Assembly (NCBI GenBank): GCA_033065855.1 | Contig: JAVXUO010002370.1 | Location: 806,001-870,000 of the forward strand | Length of the DNA: 64,000 nt | DNA from: Escallonia rubra | Lineage: Eukaryota; Streptophyta; Magnoliopsida; Escalloniales; Escalloniaceae | Direction of reading: 5' to 3' | Part shown: in pieces, positions 1-12,000 of the stretch | Numbering within the stretch: position 1 is the first letter of the stretch | Layout: every line of letters starts with the position of its first letter | Position numbers and translations under genes: made by a program | The notes under the pieces: generated by a model | Database searches by the model: none | What the model saw: only the letters and a program-made list of their open reading frames with translations | Told to the model about the DNA's origin: nothing

Positions 1-93
1 TCCATCATTTACCCTCTTATGTCCCCAACGACCAAGGGGAGCATCATAAGTATTATGTTATGCAAAAAGACGACGAGTGCTGCGGAGGCTCCA
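1..93 (-). other. FC2 3' untranslated region, start only
   Basis: Sequence directly after the FC2 stop codon. It is non-coding. No convincing polyadenylation signal is visible before the window edge, so the transcript end probably lies outside. Confidence 0.5.
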
Positions 94-318
94 TCAGTGA
101 AACAATGGCAATATACCCCACTGGTGTAGAAAACCCTCGCCAGTGGTCACCTCTAAGAACAAAAGAACAAGCACTGCCAACATAGCCGCTCTCCCGTTCC
201 ATGTTTCAGCACTTTTTGTCCAACCCCATTCCCAGAATGTCACAGGCGGTGGTAGTTCCCTACGCTGTGAATCGTATGTCGCCAATAGCTCTTCAACACT
301 GCCAAGTGGAACTAGAGA
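94..318 (-). CDS. FC2: FC2 exon 10 (linker and CAB motif, stop)
   Basis: 75 codons including TGA. Acceptor ctttctgcag at 328-319. Encodes a Pro-rich linker (QRRELPPPV), then [20 protein letters not shown] and a hydrophobic stretch ending [10 protein letters not shown]. The ExxNGRAAM signature is the chlorophyll a/b-binding-like motif of FC2, ending in a predicted membrane helix that would anchor the enzyme in plastid membranes. Confidence 0.95.
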   Translation of the reverse strand, partial: SLVPLGSVEELLATYDSQRRELPPPVTFWEWGWTKSAETWNGRAAMLAVLVLLFLEVTTGEGFLHQWGILPLFH

Positions 319-3300
319 CTGCAGAAAGGCATAGCCACAATCTCCACTTAGATTGTAACAAATTGATGCAACAGAAATCGTATATTGGGCCACGTAAAAA
401 TTTCATTCACCAATAGCCATATCCTGATGACTCACGAGTCACCACCTAAAATAGGCAATTAAGGCTACAGCATTTAATGATCCCTCCCCCCCCCCCCCCC
501 CCCCAACTCCCACATGGGTCTAGGCAGTCCTATTGCAAAAATTTAAAGCACGTTCATTTCAAAGCCTTCATTTTGTAGCACCAAAAAATGTGCATTCAAA
601 GCCTTCATTTTGTACCTGTGTTTTTGGTGAAGGGTGAGAAGACGCAAGCCAGAAAAAGATAACTAGACGCTTAAACCAAAAAACCCTGAACCTCAAAGTT
701 AAAACATGAGCTCATTCTGATGTAATTCTTTTTTAACTAAATCAAGTCCTATGGCCAGATGAAAATATTATTTTTTTCTTTCACGATTGGTAGTAATTAA
801 AAGAAAACTTAATCGAACAATGGTCGACAAATGTTGATTTCCCTCTAAGGTTTGAAACTGATGCAAACAGGTGCAATGGTAGAACTTGACTTGAAAAGCT
901 AGCAACCCAAGTACGGTAACTCACCTTCCTAGGAAGCACGGACTCCGGTGCGGGTGCAGATACGATACGGGTGCGGATACATAATTTTTAGAAAAAAAGA
1001 GGATATGGGTGCGGCAAGGATACGGCAAATTTTATATATATACACACACACACATATATATGCATGTATATTTATACATGTATGTACATATAATATGTTT
1101 ACACAGATATTAATCCTTCCAAACATATTAGTGAGAGTTTGTTAAATTGGTGGCAGTTTTTGAAGTATTGATAATTTATAGCTGAATATAATAATGCTTG
1201 TTTTGAGTCTGGGTTTTACTAGCATTTCCATAAATTTACGGGGTTAGTTTGGATAAAAAGTTAATAAAAGGAAACCAAGTAAAGGCATAGAAAGTTAAAA
1301 AGTCATGCAGCATTGAGAAGAGAGAGCAGTCTTCTCCTTCTTCCAAGACAACAACAGTGTCTTCTTCTTTCCCAACTCCCAAGACCAGCCAATCCAGGTA
1401 CCACCTTCTTCTTCTTCTTTATTCTTCTTCTTCGTCTTTCTTTTTTCTTTGCCGGACGTCGTCGCTACAGCCAGACACGGTCGTTGCCGACTTCCAGTCG
1501 CTGCTGGTTTCGTCATCTTCTTTCTCTCTCTTGTCTCTGTCCACATTATTAGTAATCCTAGGCTGCCAATCACCAAACTGATCCAAATAAAATCCTTCCC
1601 AGATTCGACTTCGAGCCCTCAAACACCCGGTGCGCGTGCCCTGCCGTGTCGGAGCCGCACCCGAAGTTCAGCAAATTATTTGAAAAATCAAACAATTATG
1701 GACACGCACCCAGCCGCACCCAGTGCTGGTGGGTCGGCCAGAACGCCGCACCCGTGCTTCATAGTCACCTTCCTATAATCCTCAAAACATCCACATGCCT
1801 AGCTACGCCTCTCTGCATAAACATTGTTGGGCCTTCTCAGGCGTTGGCCATTGGTGAAGTGAACATAAACCATGCATGATATAGGACACACAAGGCAGGG
1901 CGTGTGGCAGCTCCTATAACAGCTGAAAAAGAGCATAATGGGATTACTCAACCTGAGAAGTTAGCTACCCTAGTGAGGGAGCCCACCCCCGTATAAGCCC
2001 CATAACATCCCCATGCCTAGTGTTTATGTAAACTAGCGTGCCTCACTGCAACTTGTAGTCCTTATTACAGTATATACAAGCATAGTACCTGAGCCATGCT
2101 CGGGCAGCTAAAACATGGTATCTAGAAGTAAGTAATTTAGGTTAACAATATAGATTAATATATGTTTGTTTCAAATTAGGTTATGAAGAATATATTTATT
2201 GTGTTGCAACATATACTAATTAGTGGTGGTATCATGCTAACAATAAGTAACCTTAATAGTTACCACAGTATTAGTTATGGCAAACTGAACCCTAAAAATC
2301 TCCTACATATCATGTCTTATTTTTATGATATGCATTAACATAAAATAAAGGAAGCAGCACATTGATGGTGAATGGATGCTCTCTCTCTTTACCTGTGTCT
2401 ATAAGAGCAACAATGACATCTCCTTCTGGAGGGGGTCGAAAGTTGCCTTGATCAAGAATTTTTTTTCTCATAGAGTTTTCAACATGAAGCAGTAACTCTC
2501 TCTAATATTTAAGTACCTTTTAAACAATGAGACAAATCCACTATTTCGTTGTGGTCCTTTTCATTTGGGAAATGATTGTTAGTCAAGCATTACTATCCAC
2601 TTTCGGTACAAAAAGAAGAAGAAAAGGATAATTCTGTACTTTCTAAGTCTTTATTAAGATAAAACATAAATATTTGAAAGGTACCATTACTGACATAAAT
2701 TACTACATGATTTTTGATATGTAGCTACACCATTTTACATAACAATACATTCGAATTGCTATTTGTTCTCTCTCTAGTTGTAGTTTCTTGAACCAATGCT
2801 CATAAGTACGGCCAAACATATGATTATGTGATATATCATGGATAATTTCTGATCGGAATACATACGCATGATCAGTAAAAAAATACTAAATAATTTGACA
2901 TAATAACCTTGTCAAAAGTTTAACACCATTAGAATTTTATTCTTTTACTTATGTCTTATACCAAAAAAAAATGTGAAATACCCAAGCAGTGCTCGGAAAG
3001 CTAAAATATGGTATCTCAACAAATAGATAGATAAGTAAGTTATCTAAAAGCATGATATAGATATTTTTAAATGTTTGTTTGTAATTAGGTTAAAAAAATA
3101 TATTTAAATGTTGGTGACAGATACTAATAATAGGTAGTATCATGCTAACAATGATAGTGTGTATAGGCTACAACATTAGTTAAATTAGACGTCAAATTTT
3201 TTCTCATATCGTGTGCTACTCTTGTGACATGCAATGAAAGGAGGCGCTCTTTTTTTTATTTGTGTATATAAGAACAACAAAAACGTTCGAGAGACGATTG

Positions 3301-6300
3301 GAAACGCCATGACCAAGAAAACAGTATCTTATATAGTGTTTACATGAACTGACTAACTTTTCCTATAGTATTAACTACCTTTGAGACAGATGAGTGGAAT
3401 AATTGTTAGTTAAGCTTTACTCATTCATTTTCAGGCACAAAAAGAAGAAGAAAAAGATAAGCATATACTTTGGGTCAGTCCCCATCACGCCAAATTGATA
3501 TCACTGTTCATATCTGAAGTGGTTTTAATGGTGGAGATGGTCCGTGGCAGTGCAGTGGTGTTTTGGGGCGGCGGCTGTTTGGATGGTTTTTTTTTTCTTT
3601 TTTTTTTTTGGTGTGGTAGTAGTGATCAATCTTTTTGGATACCCAGATCCATCAAGACTGATGGTTGTGATTCACGGTTGGTAGAGATGGATCTGCATTT
3701 GTTCATTAGTGACGGAGGACGGCAGTGGGGGGTGGAAGCAGGTGTTGCCAGCAGGGGAGGAGGGGAGATGTAGGGGGAGGGGGGAAGGAAGAAGAGAGAG
3801 AGAAGTCAAGAGGAGAGAACTGTTCATTTTTTGTTTACCGTCCCTCCCACAAGCCGTTACCAACTCAAAAAGGTTGAAGTCACCACCCCCACTATGTCGT
3901 CATCAATGGTGTCGTTGCGACCTACCCGTCATTAAATTCCTTATCTTGTAATGGATCTAAGCTCAACTTTCGATCTCCCTTTGTTTTAAAATTCAATCAG
4001 ATCCATTGTAAAACAATGTTGGTTAGTGAACTCTGTATTTAATGTCTACCTGTTTCAAATTGATGAGTTTAGTCTTGGGTCCATCGGTAAAGCAAGAGAA
4101 GCGAAGTCCGAGTTTCAAATTTAAGAAGATCTTTTAAACTGGAGAGAAAGAAGCAGTGTAAATTAATGAGTTTAGTCTTGGGTCCATCGTTAAAGCAAGA
4201 GAAGCAAAGGAGTTCAAATTTAAGAATTCTTTTTAGTAACTTAAGAGAGAGAAGCAGAATAAGGAAAGGATGAACACCGACAATTTTCTCAGCTAACTGC
4301 CCCTCTATAGGCAGTTAATTATGTAGTTCATTTTTTTCCCATCAAAAAGGGCATTGTCGGAATAAGCACCATCTGCTACAAGAGCAGCCATAGGCGCCTC
4401 ATTACAAAAAAAGTGCATCTGGGCCGTCGAATCTATGACGTGGACAGTCCCAGATCAGCCTGGAAAAATGAACTTTTCCCGTCGCTAGCGGTGGATCAGC
4501 ACCCTATATATGTCCACAGCTACGTTACATGGATTTGGTATCGGTGTCCGTATCGAACACGTGCCTAAGTGTCGGACTCGCCAATTTCTGAGATATCAGG
4601 ACATAAGGACACCAATCCTTGTCGGACACGGACACATATCTGAACTTGTAGGGTTGAGTTTGAATATTAAGGGTAAATTTATAATGTTATGATGTTATAT
4701 GGGTCACAAGGGTAAATGCTTAATGTTATGATGTTATATGGGTTATACGGGTCACACTGTTTTTTACTTAATTTGGGTTCTATTCAATTTTTGTATGAAA
4801 CTTGGGGTTGTTAATGATATTTTCCCCAAAAGAAAAAGAGAAAAAGAAACAGTTTAACAGCTGTATGAAACTTGGGGTTGAAAATGATATTTCCCCCAAA
4901 AGAAAAAGAGGAAAAGAAACAGTTTTAACAGCTCATAAATTAGATCTGTCAACACTCAACAGCCTCCCACCTCCCACGTGATAAAAGGTACAAGCTCTCT
5001 CTCTCTCGCGTCTCTTTCTCTTCTTCTTCTTCTTTAACCCCTAACTCTCTCTCTCCTCTCTCCTACTTCTCTTCTTTTTCTTCTTCTACCCTTACATACC
5101 AGATCTGGAGCCCCTTCTTCTTTCTTTGATCTTCTTCCAGGGGAATTGTCCACATGGAGCACCCGTCTGGGATATGACGAGTCTGACACGGATCCCATAC
5201 CCGTGTCCGCGCCAAGTTGTGTCGACACCGCCCCTCACCCCAAAGTGAAGGGTCCATGCAACATAGGTCCATAGCTAGCGTCAGAAAATCCCCTCTTTCT
5301 CGCTTGATCTCGGACCGTCCACGTCATAGATTGGAAGCTCTAGCTCTGCCCAGCCGCTACAAAGAGTAGCTGTTGGAAACTTTTACAAATATGCCCTTCT
5401 ATCCGTGTTTTCTAAATCCACCGACCCACCCACATCCTATCTACTCCATCTCTTAAATCTCACCACCAGCCCAAATGTCAGCCTTATACATATGTCTTCA
5501 CTTGCATATGTTCTTCCTTTAAACTTGTTACTTTCCAGATTTTGACATTTACAAATTGTTTGTTTCCAGATTTGGCAAGTTACTATTTCCTTGAGTTTTT
5601 AACTTATGTTGTTATGCTAATTGGATATAATCTACTTGCTCTCTGCTTGAATGGCCTTAATTTGTATTCAAGCTCTCCACTTCTTGAACTACTAAAGAGC
5701 TTTGAAGGGCCTTCATTGGAGCCAGTTCGAGTGTTTAATTCGGTTCTAATTGGGTTGGGTCAGAGATTTTTGGAAAGGGTGCTTGACTTGAGTTGCTTGG
5801 GGCTACACGGGCCTAAATGGGGCAGGGGGCAATATCTATCGAAGATCAGGTGTGGCATATACGAGGATGGGGCGACTCAGACTGGAGCAGGGTGGGAATC
5901 CCTAAATTGTCATCCCTACCCAAGAGTCCTACCTCGTGGGCCTTTTTCACACTTTGTGGTCTTCCCACCTCGCAGGCTTGATCCCTGCAAAGAGGGTTAA
6001 TGCCTATGTTACCAGTAAATTAGTTTAGAGAAGCAGTTGAAGTAGAGCCAGTAAAGAAATGTCTTGTCTGGCTCAATGTCCTCAATAGAAGTGACTAAAA
6101 TTAAGATCGACGTTTTGCTAGATGCGTTATCGAAAGTGCCACTATCAATAACTTACGAAACCTTGTCAAAACCCCAGTTGCAATTGAATTTGCTACAACC
6201 ACGAGTTTAGAGGAACTTTTTCCTTTTGAGAATTACAAAGCTCTCTTGCCGCCTATTCTTGGCCTCAACGATGAGCCAACAATGATGCTACCATCTCCTG

Positions 6301-9002
6301 TCCATCATGTGTTTTGTGGGTCAGAAAAGTCTCTTTTACAAATTCTCCTTTTTCAAGTCTCAAATATTTTTCTTCACTAATAGACGGTTTGTCTGTCTAT
6401 TTTCATTTCTTCTAGGAATTATATAAGCTGAACTGAGAAATTTAGTAATTCGAAACGATAAGCACAATGTTGCTTATGGCAGCGTAACTGCTTTTGGTAA
6501 AGAAAAACATGTATCAGCTTAAGCCATCCTAAAGAACCCAAAAAAAAAAAAAAAAAAAAAGAATAATTAACTAGACTGATGGGAACCAGTCCAGCGAGGA
6601 AATTGACTGCCAAGATTATTGTGAGATCAATTTCCGACAGATTATTGTGGCATTAAGTTTTTCCGCCTGTTATTTCTGTGAAGTAGATGGAATGACTTGA
6701 GTAGGGAAACAAAACCAGACTACCATAGCTTAAATTTATGCTTATGTACAGATTAAGAGTAGCTGATGATCGCGTTGCTTATAAATGTCAAACTATTGGT
6801 TCGAGAAAAGTTCTAATTACTCATTACAGGTCTTTGATGCCCCTATTTTTGAAGGTCATGTTTCCTTTTAGCAGATATAATCTTTGACCAATCTATATAA
6901 ACAACCAATAGATCAGTCTAGTGTTGCACAATGTTTAAAGAATCTAGATGCAGAGTACAGTACCTGTCGAGCTTCAAGGTTTGAGACTGCCATTGCTCCT
7001 ACATAAGGGAGACTTTCAATCACTGCATCTGCCAAATCCGATATGAAGGTGGGATCACATCCTAGTGCAGGAACACGTCCCCATTTTTCCACACCAGACT
7101 TGAGTGCCAATTCCTTGTACTCAACATCTATTTCTTCTAGAGTTTCGATATGTTCGCTGACGAAGCTGCAAGCCGTGATAAAACTCAAGTCCAACATAAT
7201 ATATTTGACATAAGCAGACTCACGCCATCTACAGGCACTAAAACCTTAGCTGATAGAGTCTCATAAACATCATCTCAAACTTGTCATTGCAATAAAATAC
7301 CTTATTGGGACAGCTAGAAGACTTTTAACTCCTTTCTGTCCAAGCTCAATGATTGTCTCATCTGTGTAGGGTTTCAACCATTCCACAGGTCCAACGCGAC
7401 TCTGCATAAAAACCAGGAAATCAGAGTGACATTCGTATATCATGTGGATGAACCTTATTTAGCATACAAGGTCGACTAAAAACACATCCAAAGGATCTCA
7501 GACAACTGAGCCTCAGCTTTCACCGCACAAAGCAAAAAGAAATGCTGCAATATAGACACGTATTAAGGGGCAAATTCTTAAGAAAAAGCAGCATGTTCCA
7601 TTTTCCTTCTTGTTCATCAATCTACAATCAAGACAAACCGGGCACTATGGTGAGACGTGAAAATACAAAATCCCATTCCGACCTCAATATGTGGATGTCA
7701 AAATTGGATAATACCAAAAGGACACATGGCCCTTTGTACTTAGGGTTTAAGGTCACTTTACCGCTCTCATTTCAAAAAGCTGCCACTTCACCAAAATGCA
7801 CAGAGTTTACTGGACGGTTACAGCACTAACACGATTACCAAAATTTTCAACAACATTTCTTTCCCCATTCTTCCTCTCTTTCTAAGAAATATGTGTGCAC
7901 TCACACACACAAATGTATACATGCATGTGTACACATTCTCGTATTACCTGTCCAAATCTGTAAGTACAAACGTAGTCCACCCCCCAAAAAAAAACACTAA
8001 CCCACAAAGAGAAAAAAAGGTAAACATTTACCCTCACCAATCAAGGGAGAGCAAAGCGCTTGACATCAATAAAGCCCAGAAAGCCTCCCTCAACGAGGAA
8101 GGCATCCCCAACCACCCATGCCACCCACCATGGCTAACAATAACATCCACCATCGCTTGATGCCTCTCACCATGACAACAGCCGCCAAAATTCCCCCACC
8201 ATGCCAAATGTACCCGTTGGATCCCCAACCATAATCTTAGTTCAAGACAACCAGAATCATTAATAGGATCACCTCAATTACCAGTGCCATCCTGAATTTA
8301 GCAATCAATCAGAGCCGAATTCAAGCTCATCAAAGCTTCTCGACCAACATCCCTAAAAATTTATGTTGGCGTCAGAGCCAATTCTTCTGTTGCACGTTTA
8401 TGTAAGGTGAATGGTGATGCCACAACGGTGTTGGTAGTTGTTCTGAGGGCAAAATGATGTCTCTTTTTTTAGCTTTTGTTTTATATTTCTCACATCAATC
8501 CTTCTTCGGCATCAACACCTAGTGCTCCCCACCCCCACAACTCTCTCCTTTCTCTTTCTATCTTCTTCTAGTAGGTAGTAGTAAAGATTCCATCCCTTTT
8601 TGTGTTACATGGACCTGTAAAATGGATCCGGTATGAAAAAAACGTTAAAATTGCCTATGTTCTGTCGCTGAGGTATACGCCTGGGTCCATGACGCTAGAT
8701 CTAATGCCAAAGGCGGCAACGTAAAGCCCGGTCTGATCTTCTTCTTCTCCTCTAACGCTGTGACAACCAAAGATTGGATGATTCGCATTTAACCTCTCCC
8801 CTCTTATTTCTTCTTGTTCTTCTTGGCTGTAATCGATGGAGGCATGTCTAATCCAAAAGTGCCGAATAAACACATACTTCGTACCCATGTCGGGGTCATA
8901 TTGTGTTCGACATGGGACTCCGACTAAATCGGCGAGTCCATGTAACACAGAATCTAGAAAATGATGTACCTGTGCAATGGTGACGAAAAGCAGTTAGGGG
9001 AG

Positions 9003-9051
<49 letters not shown>

Positions 9052-12000
9052 TCTCCCTCTCCCCCCCTCTCTCTCTCTCTCTCTCTGATTTTTTTCTTCC
9101 ATTTGAACTCATTTCAATAATTCTTTTAGTTGCTTTAATAGGTGCAATTGCTGTAGCTCGTCAATAATAGTTCTTTTTAGAACCAGCAATCCAAATCAAA
9201 CTTTGTTCTAGGTTCTCTGTGTGTGTGTGTACACGCACGCACGTATGCAAACATTTATTCTCCATACTTGTAACAATTCTAACAATGAAGATGGTCACAA
9301 AGATTGCAGTATCTTGGCGTACTCGACATTTTTATTTATGGCAATTGCATGGATCTTAATTATAGGTTCTTTAATTATAGTGGCGCACTATGTACATAAA
9401 CTCGACACTTTAGGGCAAAGTACTGTGTCAATACGACACGCCGCAGATACGGGTATGCGATCCGTACCACAGACACACCACGTTGCCGATTGGAGAGGCA
9501 TCTCTGCAAAAACATCGCTATAGATGATGGAAAATGAAGGTCTAAGCAAGAAGAAGGCGCAGACTCCATATCTGGTTGGGGGGAGAGAGAGAGAGAGAGG
9601 AGAGAATGCCATGGATGATGGAAGATGAAGGTAGAACGAAAAAGACAATGAATAGTACATTTGGGTAGGGGGAGAGAGAGAGAACCATGTCTCACGTCTG
9701 ATTTATGGATAGGCGTGTGGGTCCCTCACGTGTTTTTCCTCTTTTCCACCACACAGCATGACAACATCATCGGAATACTTACTACTTTATCATAATATCT
9801 ATATCCACCCCTATGTTTGTAGTAATCTCAAAGTACATTTTGGAATTAAACGTTCCATATGTGTCCACATGTCCGTGTTCAAATTCGGATTCGTGTTCCC
9901 GTGTCCTACAATTTAAGAAACAGGCAAGTCCCGCACTCCGTCACGTGTACGATTTGGACACTGACACTGAGTCCATGTAACCTAAGTGGCGCACCTGCCT
10001 ACGCTTCATGTAACTAAAGCAAATACCAAGCTAACGATTGATAAACATTGCCTTGTTACGTAAAGCATTAGATACTTCTAAGGAGACTGGCATGTAGGAT
10101 TTTCTATGCCCTAAGTGTCATCGTACTATTTTAGTCTTTACAGAGGTTTGGGCACATGATGCACAGCATGCAGTACATATCCACCACTTACACCTTTATT
10201 AAGGATAAAGACTACAATGTTAAAAGTACCACTCCCTCCCTACCTCTATATCTTATCCAATCCTTTGAAGAACCCAATAGTTCTCTTTTTCCCTTTTTTC
10301 CTTTTTTCTTGTAATGATTTCCCCATCTGATTGTTCAATATTGTTTAACATTTGGAATAAACTTGACATATGAATATGCGACGAGCCAAATTCAACATTA
10401 ATTAGTAAAATCAAGCCAGAACTAAGCTGTGGAGCTTGTTCAATTTAATACCGGAGCTCATCTGAGCAAAATTAACTGAAGATATACAAGCTTATGCACC
10501 AATTAATCATCTCGCCTTAACTCTTTTATAGCCCTACTCCAAGTACTTGATAGGACATAATTCTCTCCCACCTTCCCTCTTACTTGGCAAAACAAATGGC
10601 CACTCATCCACATTACACCCATCACCATATACCTTCCATGTTTAAACTTCTTCACTTCAATCGATTCAATAAAAAATCATAAACCGTATGAACATGAGCA
10701 TAAAAACAACTTTTTAGTACCTGATATGCAAGAGTATAAGGATTTGTTATTCTTCTCTTCTCCAATTCCTCCATGATCAAATCCACACATTCCTCCATCT
10801 CAGCCTTGTATGGATCACCAGCTTCTTCCACATATGCAAGTGGTACTCCATGAGCACTAAAAAATATCATCACCTAGAATGCATGTTTACAATGACCAAA
10901 AAATACATAAGAGATGCAAAACTGTAGCCAAAATCCTAGCCAGAATAGTACACGTCGTTACTTGTTAGTATGGTAAACATTATTGAGACCATTCTATGCA
11001 AGTGTAAGCAAAAGCTTTTAAAGCAACTGGTAACTTAACCTTTTATCAGGCTCTCATGGACGGGGAGCGTTAAAGCATGATATACATTGATGAGCCCATT
11101 CTCTACCAAATTCAGCTTTTAGAACAACTAGTAGTTTAACACACATCGTGTATCAAGTTGAACAATCACTCCATTTTTTTCCTTTTTTGTTCTTTTTGCT
11201 CTTTATATATGTGGAGACTGTCATTTTTCTCTATCTTAAGGTCTTAAAAGCAATCAAGTCCGGAGTCATGCAAAATACTGCAGGTAAATGGAAATCTTTA
11301 TAAACAAACACCACATTGTGATCACCTCAGTTTCCGGAGCATCCACGGGACACAAGAAACAAAACGATCACAAGCAATTTTAATTCGATTCTCTAAAGGC
11401 AAAAGGATAGCACAAATGCGTAAGAAATTACCACTTCAAGCAAGGACATCATATTACACTTAAGAGTTGCCAAATTAGTCAACCCTCTAAAGAAGACCTG
11501 TGCTCAATGAACAATAAATAACCTTAGTTAACGACTATCTAATAAAAAGTTTTGCAGCTAACTTCAACAAATATAGACTAGCAAGAAAAAGGCGGTGATC
11601 GTATGGACAAGACATGGGACGACGTTGCCTCTCCAAAGTTCAAATTATAGGAGATGGGCACGGAAAAGAAAATCCATCAATATGCTATTTGAACATTGGA
11701 TACCTCTCATTGTTTGAATGAAACTCTCATTTATCCTTCGACTATTGGGGGCGAGCTAGTCTTCTCATTCGGCCAGATGCATATTTTTTGATTTCTCGCT
11801 ACGACTACAACACAAACTTAAAAAATAAAAACATGGAATCCAACAGTCTAGAACACATTAGAAAAAGTGCTCAAAAAGATATGCAAGATGTGTCGGGCCT
11901 CGTTGCCTACAATAATAGTAAGACGTGAAAACTACGCATGTTGGGGAAGTTGAAGTGTCAAAAATGTACTAGCGGTATCACTATCTAAATCTGTAGAAAC

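Larger units (their letters stand above)
319..6963 (-). other. FC2 intron 9 (6.6 kb)
   Basis: Holds a C-run (485-504), a MULE-like element (930-1764), a diverged pair of about 500-bp direct repeats, a 100-bp tandem duplication near 4060-4260, a second MULE-like element (4523-5266) and a poly-A run (6541-6560). Around 6157-6330 there is coding-like sequence of unknown origin. The rest is unassigned AT-rich sequence. Confidence 0.8.
7402..10720 (-). other. FC2 intron 7 (3.3 kb)
   Basis: Contains a 345-bp inverted-repeat element (8605-8948), a long (CT)n tract, a plastid ndhG fragment abutting it and a MULE-like element with a 10-bp target duplication (9389-9984). Other parts show no recognisable features. 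Confidence 0.8.

Noticed and set aside
36-93. Additional host gene downstream of FC2
   Set aside because: Too little sequence before the window edge and nothing coding-like; treated as 3' untranslated region.
5542-6000. Open frame of 152 codons in FC2 intron 9
   Set aside because: No recognisable domain, wrong strand for FC2, and composition like the surrounding intron. Probably chance, at most transposon debris.
6157-6330. Coding-like stretch in intron 9 (translation includes [15 protein letters not shown])
   Set aside because: Looks more protein-like than its surroundings but I cannot assign it and the frame closes quickly. Possibly a captured exon; not listed as a gene.
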